The position numbers and the translations under genes are program-made. This document shows, one piece after another, positions 1 to 5,087 of a stretch of DNA of 5,087 nucleotides; position 1 is the stretch's first letter; every line of letters begins with the position of its first letter. The notes beneath the pieces were generated by a model. It did no database searches and had not been told where the DNA came from. It saw nothing but the letters and a program-made list of their open reading frames with translations. Source of the stretch: Syntrophomonadaceae bacterium. Lineage in GTDB: Bacteria; Bacillota_D; Dethiobacteria; DTU022. The DNA lies in contig PUNU01000289.1 in assembly GCA_003551865.1 (NCBI GenBank), forward strand, positions 1 through 5,087, read 5' to 3'.

Positions 1-516
1 CATGATCACCGCCTGGCCGGGAATAGTCCAGTCAACCAGGAGAATGCCGTAGCGGCGCACCACCGGGTCTCCGAGAAAACCGGTCCAGGGCTCCACGGGA
101 GGCCTGGTTCCGTTGAGATAACGCAGGACGTCGATGATTTCTGCGGCGTAAGCCGCCGCTTCCCCGCAGAGGCGGGCGTTGTGAAAGTTCAAATCTTCGT
201 AGACTTGGTTGCGCATGCGGTTTAAAATCGGGGGTAACTCCCCCAGTTTTTCTACGGCTTCGCCGCTTAAAGCCCTGATCACGGGCAGGTAATAGCCGGT
301 ATCGAGATAACCTACCGGTTTGTCGGGGCCGTAAAGCCTGACTGCTTGATTGAGCAGGATCTCGGCATAACTTGTGGCGATCACCGCCCCGTCATAAGCT
401 TTTTTATATAATTTTAACGGTGGTTTTGAATCATCAACTGCTCCTTCGAAAATTTCGTCGAAGGATTCCTTCCATTCCCTGGCAAGTACACCGTCAAAGC
501 TGTCAGATTCAGCCAT
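1..516 (-). CDS. acsB: Acetyl-CoA synthase subunit of CODH/ACS, N-terminal part (runs off left edge)
   Basis: AcsB (alpha subunit of the CODH/ACS complex) condenses CO, a corrinoid-bound methyl group and CoA into acetyl-CoA in the cytoplasm, the last step of the Wood-Ljungdahl pathway. Only the first 172 codons are here, read to the window edge without a stop; the family is about 730 aa. The translation closely follows the Moorella AcsB N-terminus as I remember it: residues 43-58 (GAVIATSYAEILLNQA), 91-100 (LGELPPILNR) and 146-167 (GFLGDPVVRR followed by VDWTIPG). This is the domain that contacts AcsA and carries the gas tunnel; the nickel A-cluster cysteines lie further on, outside the window. 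The ATG at 514-516 has an AAAGGAGA ribosome binding site 8 nt upstream (525-532). This start gives about 15-20 residues more than I recall for Moorella AcsB. It lies 30 bp after acsA on the same strand with no terminator between, so the two are probably co-transcribed. Confidence 0.95.
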   Translation of the reverse strand, partial: MAESDSFDGVLAREWKESFDEIFEGAVDDSKPPLKLYKKAYDGAVIATSYAEILLNQAVRLYGPDKPVGYLDTGYYLPVIRALSGEAVEKLGELPPILNRMRNQVYEDLNFHNARLCGEAAAYAAEIIDVLRYLNGTRPPVEPWTGFLGDPVVRRYGILLVDWTIPGQAVIM

Positions 517-546
517 TGGATCTATCTCCTTTGCATACAAGAATTT

Positions 547-2517
547 TTACCAGCCTGCTGAAATAACCTCTGTTTCATATTTTTCCTTGGCCAACCGGTG
601 TACTCTCAGCTTCCAGGTCCGGTCGTCCAGGGCATAAAGTATCTTATCTACGGATTTTTCCGGGTCTTCTTCCCAGATGAAGTAACCGCCGTAAACGTCA
701 TCGGCGATCTGCAAGGCGATTCCGTTGACAAGGTCGCTGCCGGTAATATACGGGTAAACCCCAACATGTGTCGGCATGCCCAGGGTGACGCACCAGCTGC
801 CTATAGCTACCGCCTTTTCACTCATCGCCTCGGGGGCTGAGGCTGCGTAAGGCACCTTCGGTGTATCAATGTTCCATTCTTTGGCCATGGCGGTCATTAA
901 ATCGTAAGCGCGGCTGTTGTCTACACAGGAGCCCATGTGGAAAACCAGGGGCAGTTTTTCTTCCAGTTCGTTGGCCTCGTTAAGGCGATTTAAAAAAGCC
1001 TTCAATCCGTCTCCTGCGTAATCTTCGACTGCCTTACCGGTCATCAGACCCGCCTTGGCATAAGCTCCGGCCGCACAGCCGGTAGCTACCATAAAAACGT
1101 TGTTTTTGGCCAGGCCTTTGGCAATCTCCAGGTGATTGTTGTCATGGATGCGCTTGAGGTTGTTGCAGCCGGCAAGAAGAACTACACCGCGCAGTTCACC
1201 CGAATCGATGGCATCGATCAGCACTTTGATCGGGTTTTCAGGATTGAGTCCTTTAAATATATCGAGGATCGCTTCAAGGCTGAAACCGGCAACCACTTTA
1301 TGCCTTACATCCGGAATGTCGATACGGCCATTGTTTCTTTTTTTGAAAGCCTCGATGGCCAGGTTGATTACCTCGCGAGCTTTTTCATCGGCTTTATCTT
1401 CGACAAAATCAACGTGGTGGGCTCCGGGAATCTTGACATTGACAGAGGTGGTGATGATCAGGGTATGGAAGCATTCGGCTACCGCCCGAATACCGGGCAT
1501 TATGCACTGAATGTCCACCACCATGGCATCCAGAGCCCCTGTCATAATCGGCAGTTCCTGGGAAGTAAAGTTGGTCAGCACCGGAACACCCTGGCGCATC
1601 AGGACCTCGTTTCCGGTGCAGCAAATTCCCGAAATCTTGATTCCTTTCGCTCCTACCTGTTCGGCATCCGCTTTCATCTCCCGGGCCGCCCTGACAATCA
1701 TCTCACTTAAAATCGGGTTATGCCCGTGGACGGCAATGTTAATGTATTCTGGATCGATTACCCCCAGGTTGGCTTCCGAAACAACCGGCTTCGGGGTTCC
1801 AAAAATAATATCTGAAAAATCGGTGGCAATATGTTCGCTGCCGAAATCGGCCACAGAGGTTTTCAGACCCTGGAAGATCAGGTTCACCGGGTCAGCGTCC
1901 ATACCGACATGGGTTTGGGCGATGTTTTCGGAAATAGTTCCGAATACACCCCGGGGCATTATGTTACAGGCCTCTAGTTTTTCAACCCTTTCTTCGACGA
2001 TCGATCGGCTTAACCACTTGAACGGAGGCTCGTTTATACCTTCGAAACGGGTTAAATCTTCCTTGGCAAGTTTGACAAGTTCTTCAAAAATTTTTCCGTC
2101 GCTTTTACCTTCTCTTTCCACCCCGATTCGGTCGGCAACGGCATGGAGTTTGTCGAGATCCAAGATCTGGTAATCAGGGGTCTTGCCTTCGACCATCATT
2201 TCGCCAACGTGGGTCATGTGGCGGGCGTGATCTGCGTGGGCTGCACAACCGCCGAAGATCATGCGAATAAGGTTGCGGGCTACTATTGTGTAATCATGCG
2301 CTCCGCATATCCCTTTGCTGGCTTTCTTGGTTATGCGGCAGGGACCCTGTAAACAAATTCGGCAGCATATGCCCTGTTCGCCGAAATTACACTGGGGCTG
2401 CATCTTGACGTAGCGTTCATAGGTAGTTTCAATCTGCCCGTTAGCAGAATTCCTGTCGATAACAGACAGTGCTGCCGGGTCGATTGATCGCCTGTTGTCA
2501 ACTTTTTTTTCAGACAT
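547..2517 (-). CDS. acsA: Carbon monoxide dehydrogenase subunit of CODH/ACS
   Basis: This is the Ni-Fe-S CO dehydrogenase (beta subunit, CooS family), which interconverts CO2 and CO with ferredoxin as electron partner; in the CODH/ACS complex it feeds CO to AcsB. At 656 aa it is full length for the family. Every cluster ligand can be placed by spacing against Moorella and Carboxydothermus CODH. The D-cluster has C43 and C51. The B-cluster has C52, C55, C60 and C71. The Ni-containing C-cluster has H266 (in HGHNP), C300 (GICCTGNE), C338, C451, C481 and C531. The histidine ladder H94/H97/H100/H103 and K568 (PEAMSEKA) match residues of the known proton path and active site. The ATG at 2515-2517 has a GGGAGGT site at 2528-2534, 10 nt upstream. 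The stop is at 547-549, followed by acsB after 30 bp. Pairing with acsB argues for the AcsA role rather than a free-standing CooS. It is first in its operon, with a promoter and a long leader upstream. Confidence 0.97.
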   Translation of the reverse strand: MSEKKVDNRRSIDPAALSVIDRNSANGQIETTYERYVKMQPQCNFGEQGICCRICLQGPCRITKKASKGICGAHDYTIVARNLIRMIFGGCAAHADHARHMTHVGEMMVEGKTPDYQILDLDKLHAVADRIGVEREGKSDGKIFEELVKLAKEDLTRFEGINEPPFKWLSRSIVEERVEKLEACNIMPRGVFGTISENIAQTHVGMDADPVNLIFQGLKTSVADFGSEHIATDFSDIIFGTPKPVVSEANLGVIDPEYINIAVHGHNPILSEMIVRAAREMKADAEQVGAKGIKISGICCTGNEVLMRQGVPVLTNFTSQELPIMTGALDAMVVDIQCIMPGIRAVAECFHTLIITTSVNVKIPGAHHVDFVEDKADEKAREVINLAIEAFKKRNNGRIDIPDVRHKVVAGFSLEAILDIFKGLNPENPIKVLIDAIDSGELRGVVLLAGCNNLKRIHDNNHLEIAKGLAKNNVFMVATGCAAGAYAKAGLMTGKAVEDYAGDGLKAFLNRLNEANELEEKLPLVFHMGSCVDNSRAYDLMTAMAKEWNIDTPKVPYAASAPEAMSEKAVAIGSWCVTLGMPTHVGVYPYITGSDLVNGIALQIADDVYGGYFIWEEDPEKSVDKILYALDDRTWKLRVHRLAKEKYETEVISAGW

Positions 2518-2554
2518 CTTCGCTTCTACCTCCCTTGATAGTTGATAACCGGAT

Positions 2555-2642
2555 GAAGCAGTGCCTCTTGAAAAAATTGCAGCGCCGCTTCAGCTATTTT
2601 AATCCTGCCCCTGTAACACTGCCTGCGCAACACCTCGCTATC
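2555..2642 (-). other. Possible structured 5' leader of acsA mRNA
   Basis: The promoter at 2667-2695 implies a transcript start near 2660 and an untranslated leader of about 140 nt. Read on the minus strand, several pairings are visible. A hairpin joins 2579-2591 (GAAGCGGCGCTGC in mRNA sense) to 2555-2567 (GAGGCACTGCTTC) around an 11-nt loop, with 11 of 13 positions paired including two G.U. An alternative uses the mRNA element GCAGTG at 2617-2622, which can pair with CGCTGC (2579-2584) or, perfectly, with CACTGC (2558-2563). A possible closing helix of GATAG (2638-2642) and CTATC (2537-2541) ends a few bases before the ribosome binding site at 2528-2534. I do not recognise it as a known riboswitch class. 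Folding is by eye only, and there is no U-tract for termination, so control of translation would be the likelier mode if it is real. Confidence 0.4.
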
Positions 2643-2644
2643 TT

Positions 2645-2689
2645 TTTTGGGTATATATCTATTATCACTATAAAGCCATTTTGGGTATA
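2645..2689. repeat. Exact 11-bp direct repeat flanking the acsA -10 box (candidate operator pair)
   Basis: TTTTGGGTATA occurs at 2645-2655 and again, without mismatch, at 2679-2689, 34 bp start to start. On the acsA strand it reads TATACCCAAAA. The second copy fills most of the spacer between the -35 and -10 boxes of the acsA promoter, and the first lies just past the predicted transcript start. A protein bound at both would cover the -10 box. The repeat is seen directly; its role as an operator is inference, and the A+T-rich context raises the odds of chance partial matches. Confidence 0.5.
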
Positions 2690-2695
2690 AGTCAA
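2667..2695 (-). promoter_or_regulatory. Sigma-A-like promoter for acsA-acsB
   Basis: On the minus strand, TTGACT (2690-2695) and TATAGT (2667-2672) are separated by exactly 17 bp; each box matches the consensus at 5 of 6 positions. The predicted start is near 2660, about 143 nt upstream of the acsA ATG. This is the best promoter match in the window and points directly at acsA. Confidence 0.75.
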
Positions 2696-2705
2696 TAACT
2701 CAAAA

Positions 2706-2734
2706 TTGAAAACAACATGCATAAATGCTATGCT
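2706..2734 (+). promoter_or_regulatory. Sigma-A-like promoter for the riboswitch-symporter transcript
   Basis: TTGAAA (2706-2711) and TATGCT (2729-2734) are separated by 17 bp, with a TGC extended -10 element at 2726-2728 that would compensate for the weaker -10 box. The predicted start near 2741 lies about 10 nt before the TPP aptamer, as expected for a riboswitch leader. Its -35 box lies only 10 bp from that of the divergent acsA promoter. Confidence 0.65.
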
Positions 2735-2750
2735 TAAGAAAAGTGTATAT

Positions 2751-2846
2751 TAACGAGGGGAGCTGAGGTGACTCGGCTGAGAAAGAACTGGATTTGTTCT
2801 GACCCTTTGACCTGATCTGGATAATGCCAGCGGAGGAAATGTTTAA
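2751..2846 (+). promoter_or_regulatory. TPP riboswitch (THI box) aptamer
   Basis: The conserved parts of the thiamin pyrophosphate aptamer appear in order. P3 is GCTGAG/CTCGGC (2762-2767 with 2772-2777) closed by a GTGA tetraloop. CTGAGA (2777-2782) is the pyrimidine-sensing turn. An optional P3a hairpin pairs AGAAC/GTTCT (2784-2788 with 2796-2800). GACCC (2801-2805) returns to P2 against the GGGG at 2757-2760. CCTGATCTGGATAATGCC begins at 2811 and runs into AGCGGAGGAA, forming the pyrophosphate-binding P4/P5 arm. P1 is short and A+T-rich, roughly TTAAC against GTTTAA. A terminator follows at 2855-2893, so TPP binding most likely stops transcription before the symporter gene. Matches to the THI-box core are near perfect. 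Confidence 0.96.
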
Positions 2847-2854
2847 GCTTGATT

Positions 2855-2893
2855 AAAAAACCTTTACCTGCGTACACCAGGTAAAGGTTTTTT
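2855..2893 (+). terminator. Rho-independent terminator, expression platform of the TPP riboswitch
   Basis: There is a perfect 16-bp inverted repeat: 2855-2870 (AAAAAACCTTTACCTG) with 2878-2893 (CAGGTAAAGGTTTTTT), a 7-nt loop, and six T residues that form the 3' end of the stem. It lies between the aptamer and the ribosome binding site of the symporter gene, so it is an attenuator rather than the end of an operon. The 5' arm copies an aptamer segment with one base missing (CCTTTGACCTG at 2804-2814), so the 3' arm could pair with the free aptamer as an antiterminator. Confidence 0.93.
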
Positions 2894-2916
2894 AAAGGAT
2901 AGGATGGTGCTCAATA

Positions 2917-4353
2917 ATGATCTTCTGGGTTATTTTTATAACTATTGCTTTTACCGTACTGGCCCTTATTTATATTTACATAACCCGGGACCGCTTTAAA
3001 ACCGTCGACTCGTTCCTGACTGCGCGAGGAACCCTGACCACGTGGGTGGCCATGGCAACAGTTTTGGCATCCATTATGGGAGCCTGGATTTTATTCAGCC
3101 CGGCTGAAGCCGGCTCCTGGGGTGGTTTACTAGCCTTTGGAGGTTATGCCGTAGCCCAGGCGCTGGCTGTGATGATGTTTGCCGTGATAGGCCCAAGGTT
3201 GCGCAAAGTTGCCCCCAGGGGCTCTACACTGACCGAGTTTGTGTATTACCGGTATGGCATACCAATGTATATTCTCACTTTAATGAGTTCGGTTTTTTAC
3301 ATGTCGATTTTCTTGGCCGCAGAGTTAACCGGTATTGCCCTGGCAGTCAATTTGATAACCGGCCTCCCCCTGTGGCTAACTGCCTTAATAATAGGGGGCG
3401 GGACATTAATCTACACCACTTACGGAGGGATACGCGGTTCTATTTTTACCGACACCATTCAAGCTATAATAATGATTCCGGCCCTAATAATAGCCTGTAT
3501 TGCATCGGTACATTTTCTCGGTGGCATTGGAAAGATTGTATTACGTGCTCAAGAAGTATCTCCAGACTTACTTGGCTTCGGTCACCGGGGCGGCTGGGAA
3601 TTCGCGGTAACTTTATTAATAGCGGTTATTGCTGCTAACGCATTTCATGCAGGCTTCTGGTCGCGTGTATTTGCCGCAAAGGATGATTCAACAGTGCGTA
3701 AATCATTTATGGTGGCAGGATTACTTGTCGTCCCCATTATGATGCTTGCCGGGTTTTTCGGGATTATGTGGATCATGTTGGAAGAACCTGCTATGCCTTC
3801 TGCGGCATTGTTCGAAGTTGTCCTATCCGCAACGCCATCCTGGGTGGTTGGAATAGTAATTGTTCTTGGCATAGCACTGGTAATGAGCAGCGTGGATACG
3901 GTAATAAATGGCATCGCCAACATTCTTACCGTTGACCTGGCAAGATTTAAGAAAGATCTCAGTCCGGAAAATTTGAAGATGTATGCCCGATTTATCACAG
4001 GCCTCATATGTTTGGTGGTTATTGTAGTTGCTTCTCAGGGCTACGGAGTGCTATATTTGTTCTTTATCGCCGACCTGGTTTGTGCCGCTGCTCTTGTCCC
4101 CTTACTTTATGGGCTTTACTCAACCCATTCCCCGGGATGGGGCGCTGCATTAAGTACAATCATTGGTCTTTTTGCCGGCGCCATATACTTCCCGGACCCA
4201 AGTTTCACCAGGGGTAATTTGTTGCTTTCTTTCGCAGTTGCCCTGGTCATACCAGCAATATTAACGCTTATTCTAAGCCGTTTTGGGAAACCAATAAGCT
4301 TTGATGAGTTAAGTAAAAAAATCGGTGACGTGCCAGATATAGATAGGGGGTAA
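2917..4353 (+). CDS. Sodium:solute symporter (SSS family) under TPP control, probable thiamin or thiamin-precursor importer
   Basis: This is a 478-aa integral membrane protein of the SSS family (TC 2.A.21), secondary carriers that use the sodium gradient to import small solutes. About 13 hydrophobic segments can be drawn, near residues 2-23, 41-61, 71-93, 119-143, 153-170, 182-202, 228-247, 265-288, 308-332, 356-373, 376-400, 407-424 and 434-453. The family signature is clear at 168-182 (TYGGIRGSIFTDTIQ). The S324-S325 pair in VMSSVDT matches the sodium-site serines of the eighth core helix. The charged tail from about 455 is probably cytoplasmic. The ATG at 2917 follows AGGATGG (2901-2907) at 9 nt. 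The TPP riboswitch and attenuator immediately upstream predict import of thiamin, HMP or thiazole. An SSS transporter with THI-box control has been called ThiV in comparative genomics, but I cannot show this is an orthologue, so no symbol is given. SSS substrate cannot be read from sequence alone. Confidence 0.9.
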   Translation: MIFWVIFITIAFTVLALIYIYITRDRFKTVDSFLTARGTLTTWVAMATVLASIMGAWILFSPAEAGSWGGLLAFGGYAVAQALAVMMFAVIGPRLRKVAPRGSTLTEFVYYRYGIPMYILTLMSSVFYMSIFLAAELTGIALAVNLITGLPLWLTALIIGGGTLIYTTYGGIRGSIFTDTIQAIIMIPALIIACIASVHFLGGIGKIVLRAQEVSPDLLGFGHRGGWEFAVTLLIAVIAANAFHAGFWSRVFAAKDDSTVRKSFMVAGLLVVPIMMLAGFFGIMWIMLEEPAMPSAALFEVVLSATPSWVVGIVIVLGIALVMSSVDTVINGIANILTVDLARFKKDLSPENLKMYARFITGLICLVVIVVASQGYGVLYLFFIADLVCAAALVPLLYGLYSTHSPGWGAALSTIIGLFAGAIYFPDPSFTRGNLLLSFAVALVIPAILTLILSRFGKPISFDELSKKIGDVPDIDRG

Positions 4354-4370
4354 GAAGAACACAGAAGCTC

Positions 4371-4390
4371 ATAGGACTGCTGTCCACTAT
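4371..4390. other. Small hairpin just after the symporter gene
   Basis: GGAC-TGCT-GTCC with flanking ATA/TAT gives about 7 bp with a 2-nt bulge, 18 bp after the stop codon. It is followed by TAAAAAAGAG rather than a T-tract, so on the + strand it is not a convincing intrinsic terminator. I see no better terminator for the symporter gene. Confidence 0.3.
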
Positions 4391-4482
4391 TAAAAAAGAG
4401 ATATAAATTTATTCAATCAGGCAAATAGAAAGAGCAGCGGACCTACCCATGGGAAATCATTTCAAGAATCAAATGATAATAC

Positions 4483-4536
4483 GTGACAAAATTGCCCCGT
4501 CCCCTTTGTCACCAAATTGCCCCGTCTCCTTTCTCA
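4483..4536. repeat. REP-like element: 8-bp inverted repeat plus an imperfect 25-bp-period direct repeat
   Basis: GTGACAAA (4483-4490) and TTTGTCAC (4505-4512) form a perfect 8-bp stem around ATTGCCCCGTCCCC. The segment 4489-4511 is then repeated at 4514-4536 with 21 of 23 bases identical (core AAATTGCCCCGTC); the second copy has lost the matching stem. From memory, similar GACAAA...GGGACGGGG motifs are scattered in intergenic regions of Peptococcaceae-type genomes, often near IS200/REP-associated Y1 transposases. No transposase is present here, so this would be a non-autonomous or decayed copy. The repeat is seen directly; the family assignment is inference. Confidence 0.6.
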
Positions 4537-4545
4537 TGATATAAT
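4517..4545 (+). promoter_or_regulatory. Sigma-A-like promoter for the LapA-domain gene
   Basis: TATAAT (4540-4545) is a perfect -10 box preceded by TGA (4537-4539), an extended -10. TTGCCC at 4517-4522 lies exactly 17 bp upstream and matches the -35 consensus at 4 of 6 positions. The predicted start near 4552 leaves a leader of about 27 nt. The -35 box lies inside the second copy of the REP-like repeat. Confidence 0.65.
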
Positions 4546-4578
4546 TCAAGCACCGGAAGCCGTTGGAAGGGAGAAACA

Positions 4579-5087
4579 ATGCTGAGAACTATTTTTATTA
4601 TTTTGATGATACTGTTAGTCCTTGTAATTGTTGCAGTGGCTATACTTAACACTGAAACAGTTACTGTGAACTATTTTTTGGGACAGGTGGAACTGACCTT
4701 GTTTGCACTTATTTTAGGTTCCACCCTTGCAGGTGTAGTAGTCATGATTTTTTTCAACATCTATCGCAGTATTCATAACTATATCAAGTCTGAAGGAGAG
4801 CGTAATCTCAAAAAAGAGCTGCAGCGCCGCGTGAAAGTCCTGGAGAGTGAGAAGAAAAAGCTGGAAGACGATTTGAGTAAACTTCAGAAAGAACGCGAAA
4901 ATGCTGCTGCAAAAGAGCGTGCTGAAGTAGAAGCTGAAAAGAAAAAGCTGGAAGACGAATTAAACAGGCAACAGAAAGAACGTGAAAATATTACTGAGAA
5001 AGAACGGGCTGAAGTAGAGGCTGAAAAAAGAAAACTTGAGGAGGAGTTTGAAAAACTAAAGAAAGAACGCGACAGTTTGGAAGCAAA
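4579..5087 (+). CDS. LapA/DUF1049-domain membrane protein with long coiled coil (runs off right edge)
   Basis: The reading frame is open from the ATG at 4579 to the window edge (169 codons, no stop). Residues 4-23 and about 40-62 are hydrophobic helices joined by NTETVTVNYFLGQVELTL, the typical loop of the LapA domain (Pfam DUF1049). From residue 71 the protein is highly charged and rich in E, K, R and A with periodic leucines: a coiled coil predicted to lie in the cytoplasm. Residues 91-148 are two tandem 29-residue units and a third is cut by the window. In Gram-negatives LapA works with LapB in lipopolysaccharide assembly; in a Firmicute that role is unlikely and the function is unknown. 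The start is supported by AAGGGAG at 4567-4573, 5 nt upstream, and a promoter at 4517-4545. Ezr/Smc-like matches could arise from the coiled coil alone and should not be read as function. Confidence 0.85.
   Translation, partial: MLRTIFIILMILLVLVIVAVAILNTETVTVNYFLGQVELTLFALILGSTLAGVVVMIFFNIYRSIHNYIKSEGERNLKKELQRRVKVLESEKKKLEDDLSKLQKERENAAAKERAEVEAEKKKLEDELNRQQKERENITEKERAEVEAEKRKLEEEFEKLKKERDSLEA
4849..5087 (+). repeat. In-frame 87-bp tandem repeat encoding 29-residue coiled-coil units
   Basis: Unit 1 spans 4849-4935, unit 2 spans 4936-5022, and a third begins at 5023 and is cut by the window. Units 1 and 2 share 69 of 87 bases and 22 of 29 residues (EKKKLED...KERAEVEA). The third is more diverged (EKRKLEEE...KKERDSLEA). 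A 29-residue period equals one heptad plus two hendecads, so the coiled-coil register can be kept across units. Confidence 0.9.

Noticed and set aside
442..465. A perfect 8-bp inverted repeat TCCTTCGA/TCGAAGGA with an 8-nt loop.
   Set aside because: It lies inside the conserved start of acsB, has no T-tract, and encodes the ESFDEIFEG residues expected for the family, so it is probably a by-product of coding sequence.
372..566. A 64-codon + strand open frame across the acsB start and the acsA-acsB gap.
   Set aside because: It is antisense to a well-supported acsB N-terminus and has a composition unlike a real protein, with no family resemblance.
1132..1710. A 192-codon open frame on the + strand inside acsA, with several shorter ones in the same gene (598-840, 1136-1510, 1511-2173, 2143-2352, and 1409-1624 on the minus strand).
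   Set aside because: All lie inside an acsA reading frame that shows every cluster ligand of the family. None has a convincing ribosome binding site or a recognisable protein family. They are antisense or off-frame shadows.
2555..2642. Possible NiCo (czcD-type) riboswitch in the acsA leader, suggested by the GCAGGCAGTG stretch and the nickel enzyme downstream.
   Set aside because: I could not lay out the four-way junction with its conserved G residues. The likeness is limited to a short GCAGGCA match, so it is kept only as an unclassified leader structure.
2469..2690. A 73-codon + strand open frame over the acsA 5' end and leader.
   Set aside because: It begins inside acsA, covers the acsA promoter on the opposite strand, and has no ribosome binding site or family match.
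3645..4007. A minus-strand 120-codon open frame inside the symporter gene, plus + strand off-frame ones at 3372-3638 and 4008-4217.
   Set aside because: The symporter frame has the SSS signature and regular membrane helices; these are shadows of it.
4456..4477. A 7-bp inverted repeat ATCATTT/AAATGAT with an 8-nt loop in the region after the symporter gene.
   Set aside because: It is A+T-rich, short and without a T-tract or promoter relation, so chance is an adequate explanation.

Overview
The window looks like chromosome from an anaerobic Firmicute of the Clostridia type, an acetogen, a syntrophic acetate oxidiser or a sulfate reducer with a Wood-Ljungdahl pathway. The evidence is a CODH/ACS gene pair in the order found in Moorella, strong AGGAG-type ribosome binding sites, sigma-A-like promoters and a TPP riboswitch followed by an intrinsic terminator. 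The genus cannot be fixed from this sequence.

Layout. Positions 1-2517 are on the minus strand: a complete acsA (CO dehydrogenase subunit, 656 aa), then after 30 bp the first 172 codons of acsB (acetyl-CoA synthase subunit), which runs off the left edge. Positions 2518-2916 (399 bp) hold no gene but are dense in regulatory sequence. They contain an acsA promoter with an exact 11-bp direct repeat, a leader of about 140 nt with possible RNA folds, a second promoter firing the opposite way, a TPP riboswitch and a rho-independent terminator. Positions 2917-4353 (+) encode a 478-aa sodium:solute symporter family transporter controlled by that riboswitch. Positions 4354-4578 are intergenic, with small hairpins, a REP-like repeat of two 25-bp periods, and a promoter. 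From 4579 to the right edge (+) lies the 5' part of a gene for a LapA/DUF1049-type two-helix membrane protein with a long repetitive coiled coil.

How the parts relate. AcsA and AcsB form one enzyme complex: AcsA reduces CO2 to CO, which passes through an internal tunnel to AcsB for acetyl-CoA synthesis. The symporter is transcribed divergently. Its riboswitch predicts that it imports thiamin or a thiamin precursor and is shut off when TPP is plentiful. TPP is the cofactor of pyruvate:ferredoxin oxidoreductase, which works directly downstream of CODH/ACS, but any functional link between the two genes is inference. The LapA-like gene appears to be an independent unit.

The protein-coding content is ordinary for this kind of organism. 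I see no new enzyme system. The points most worth a second look are regulatory: the repeat pair around the acsA -10 box, the acsA leader, the resemblance between terminator and aptamer in the TPP switch, and a repeat element that supplies a -35 box.
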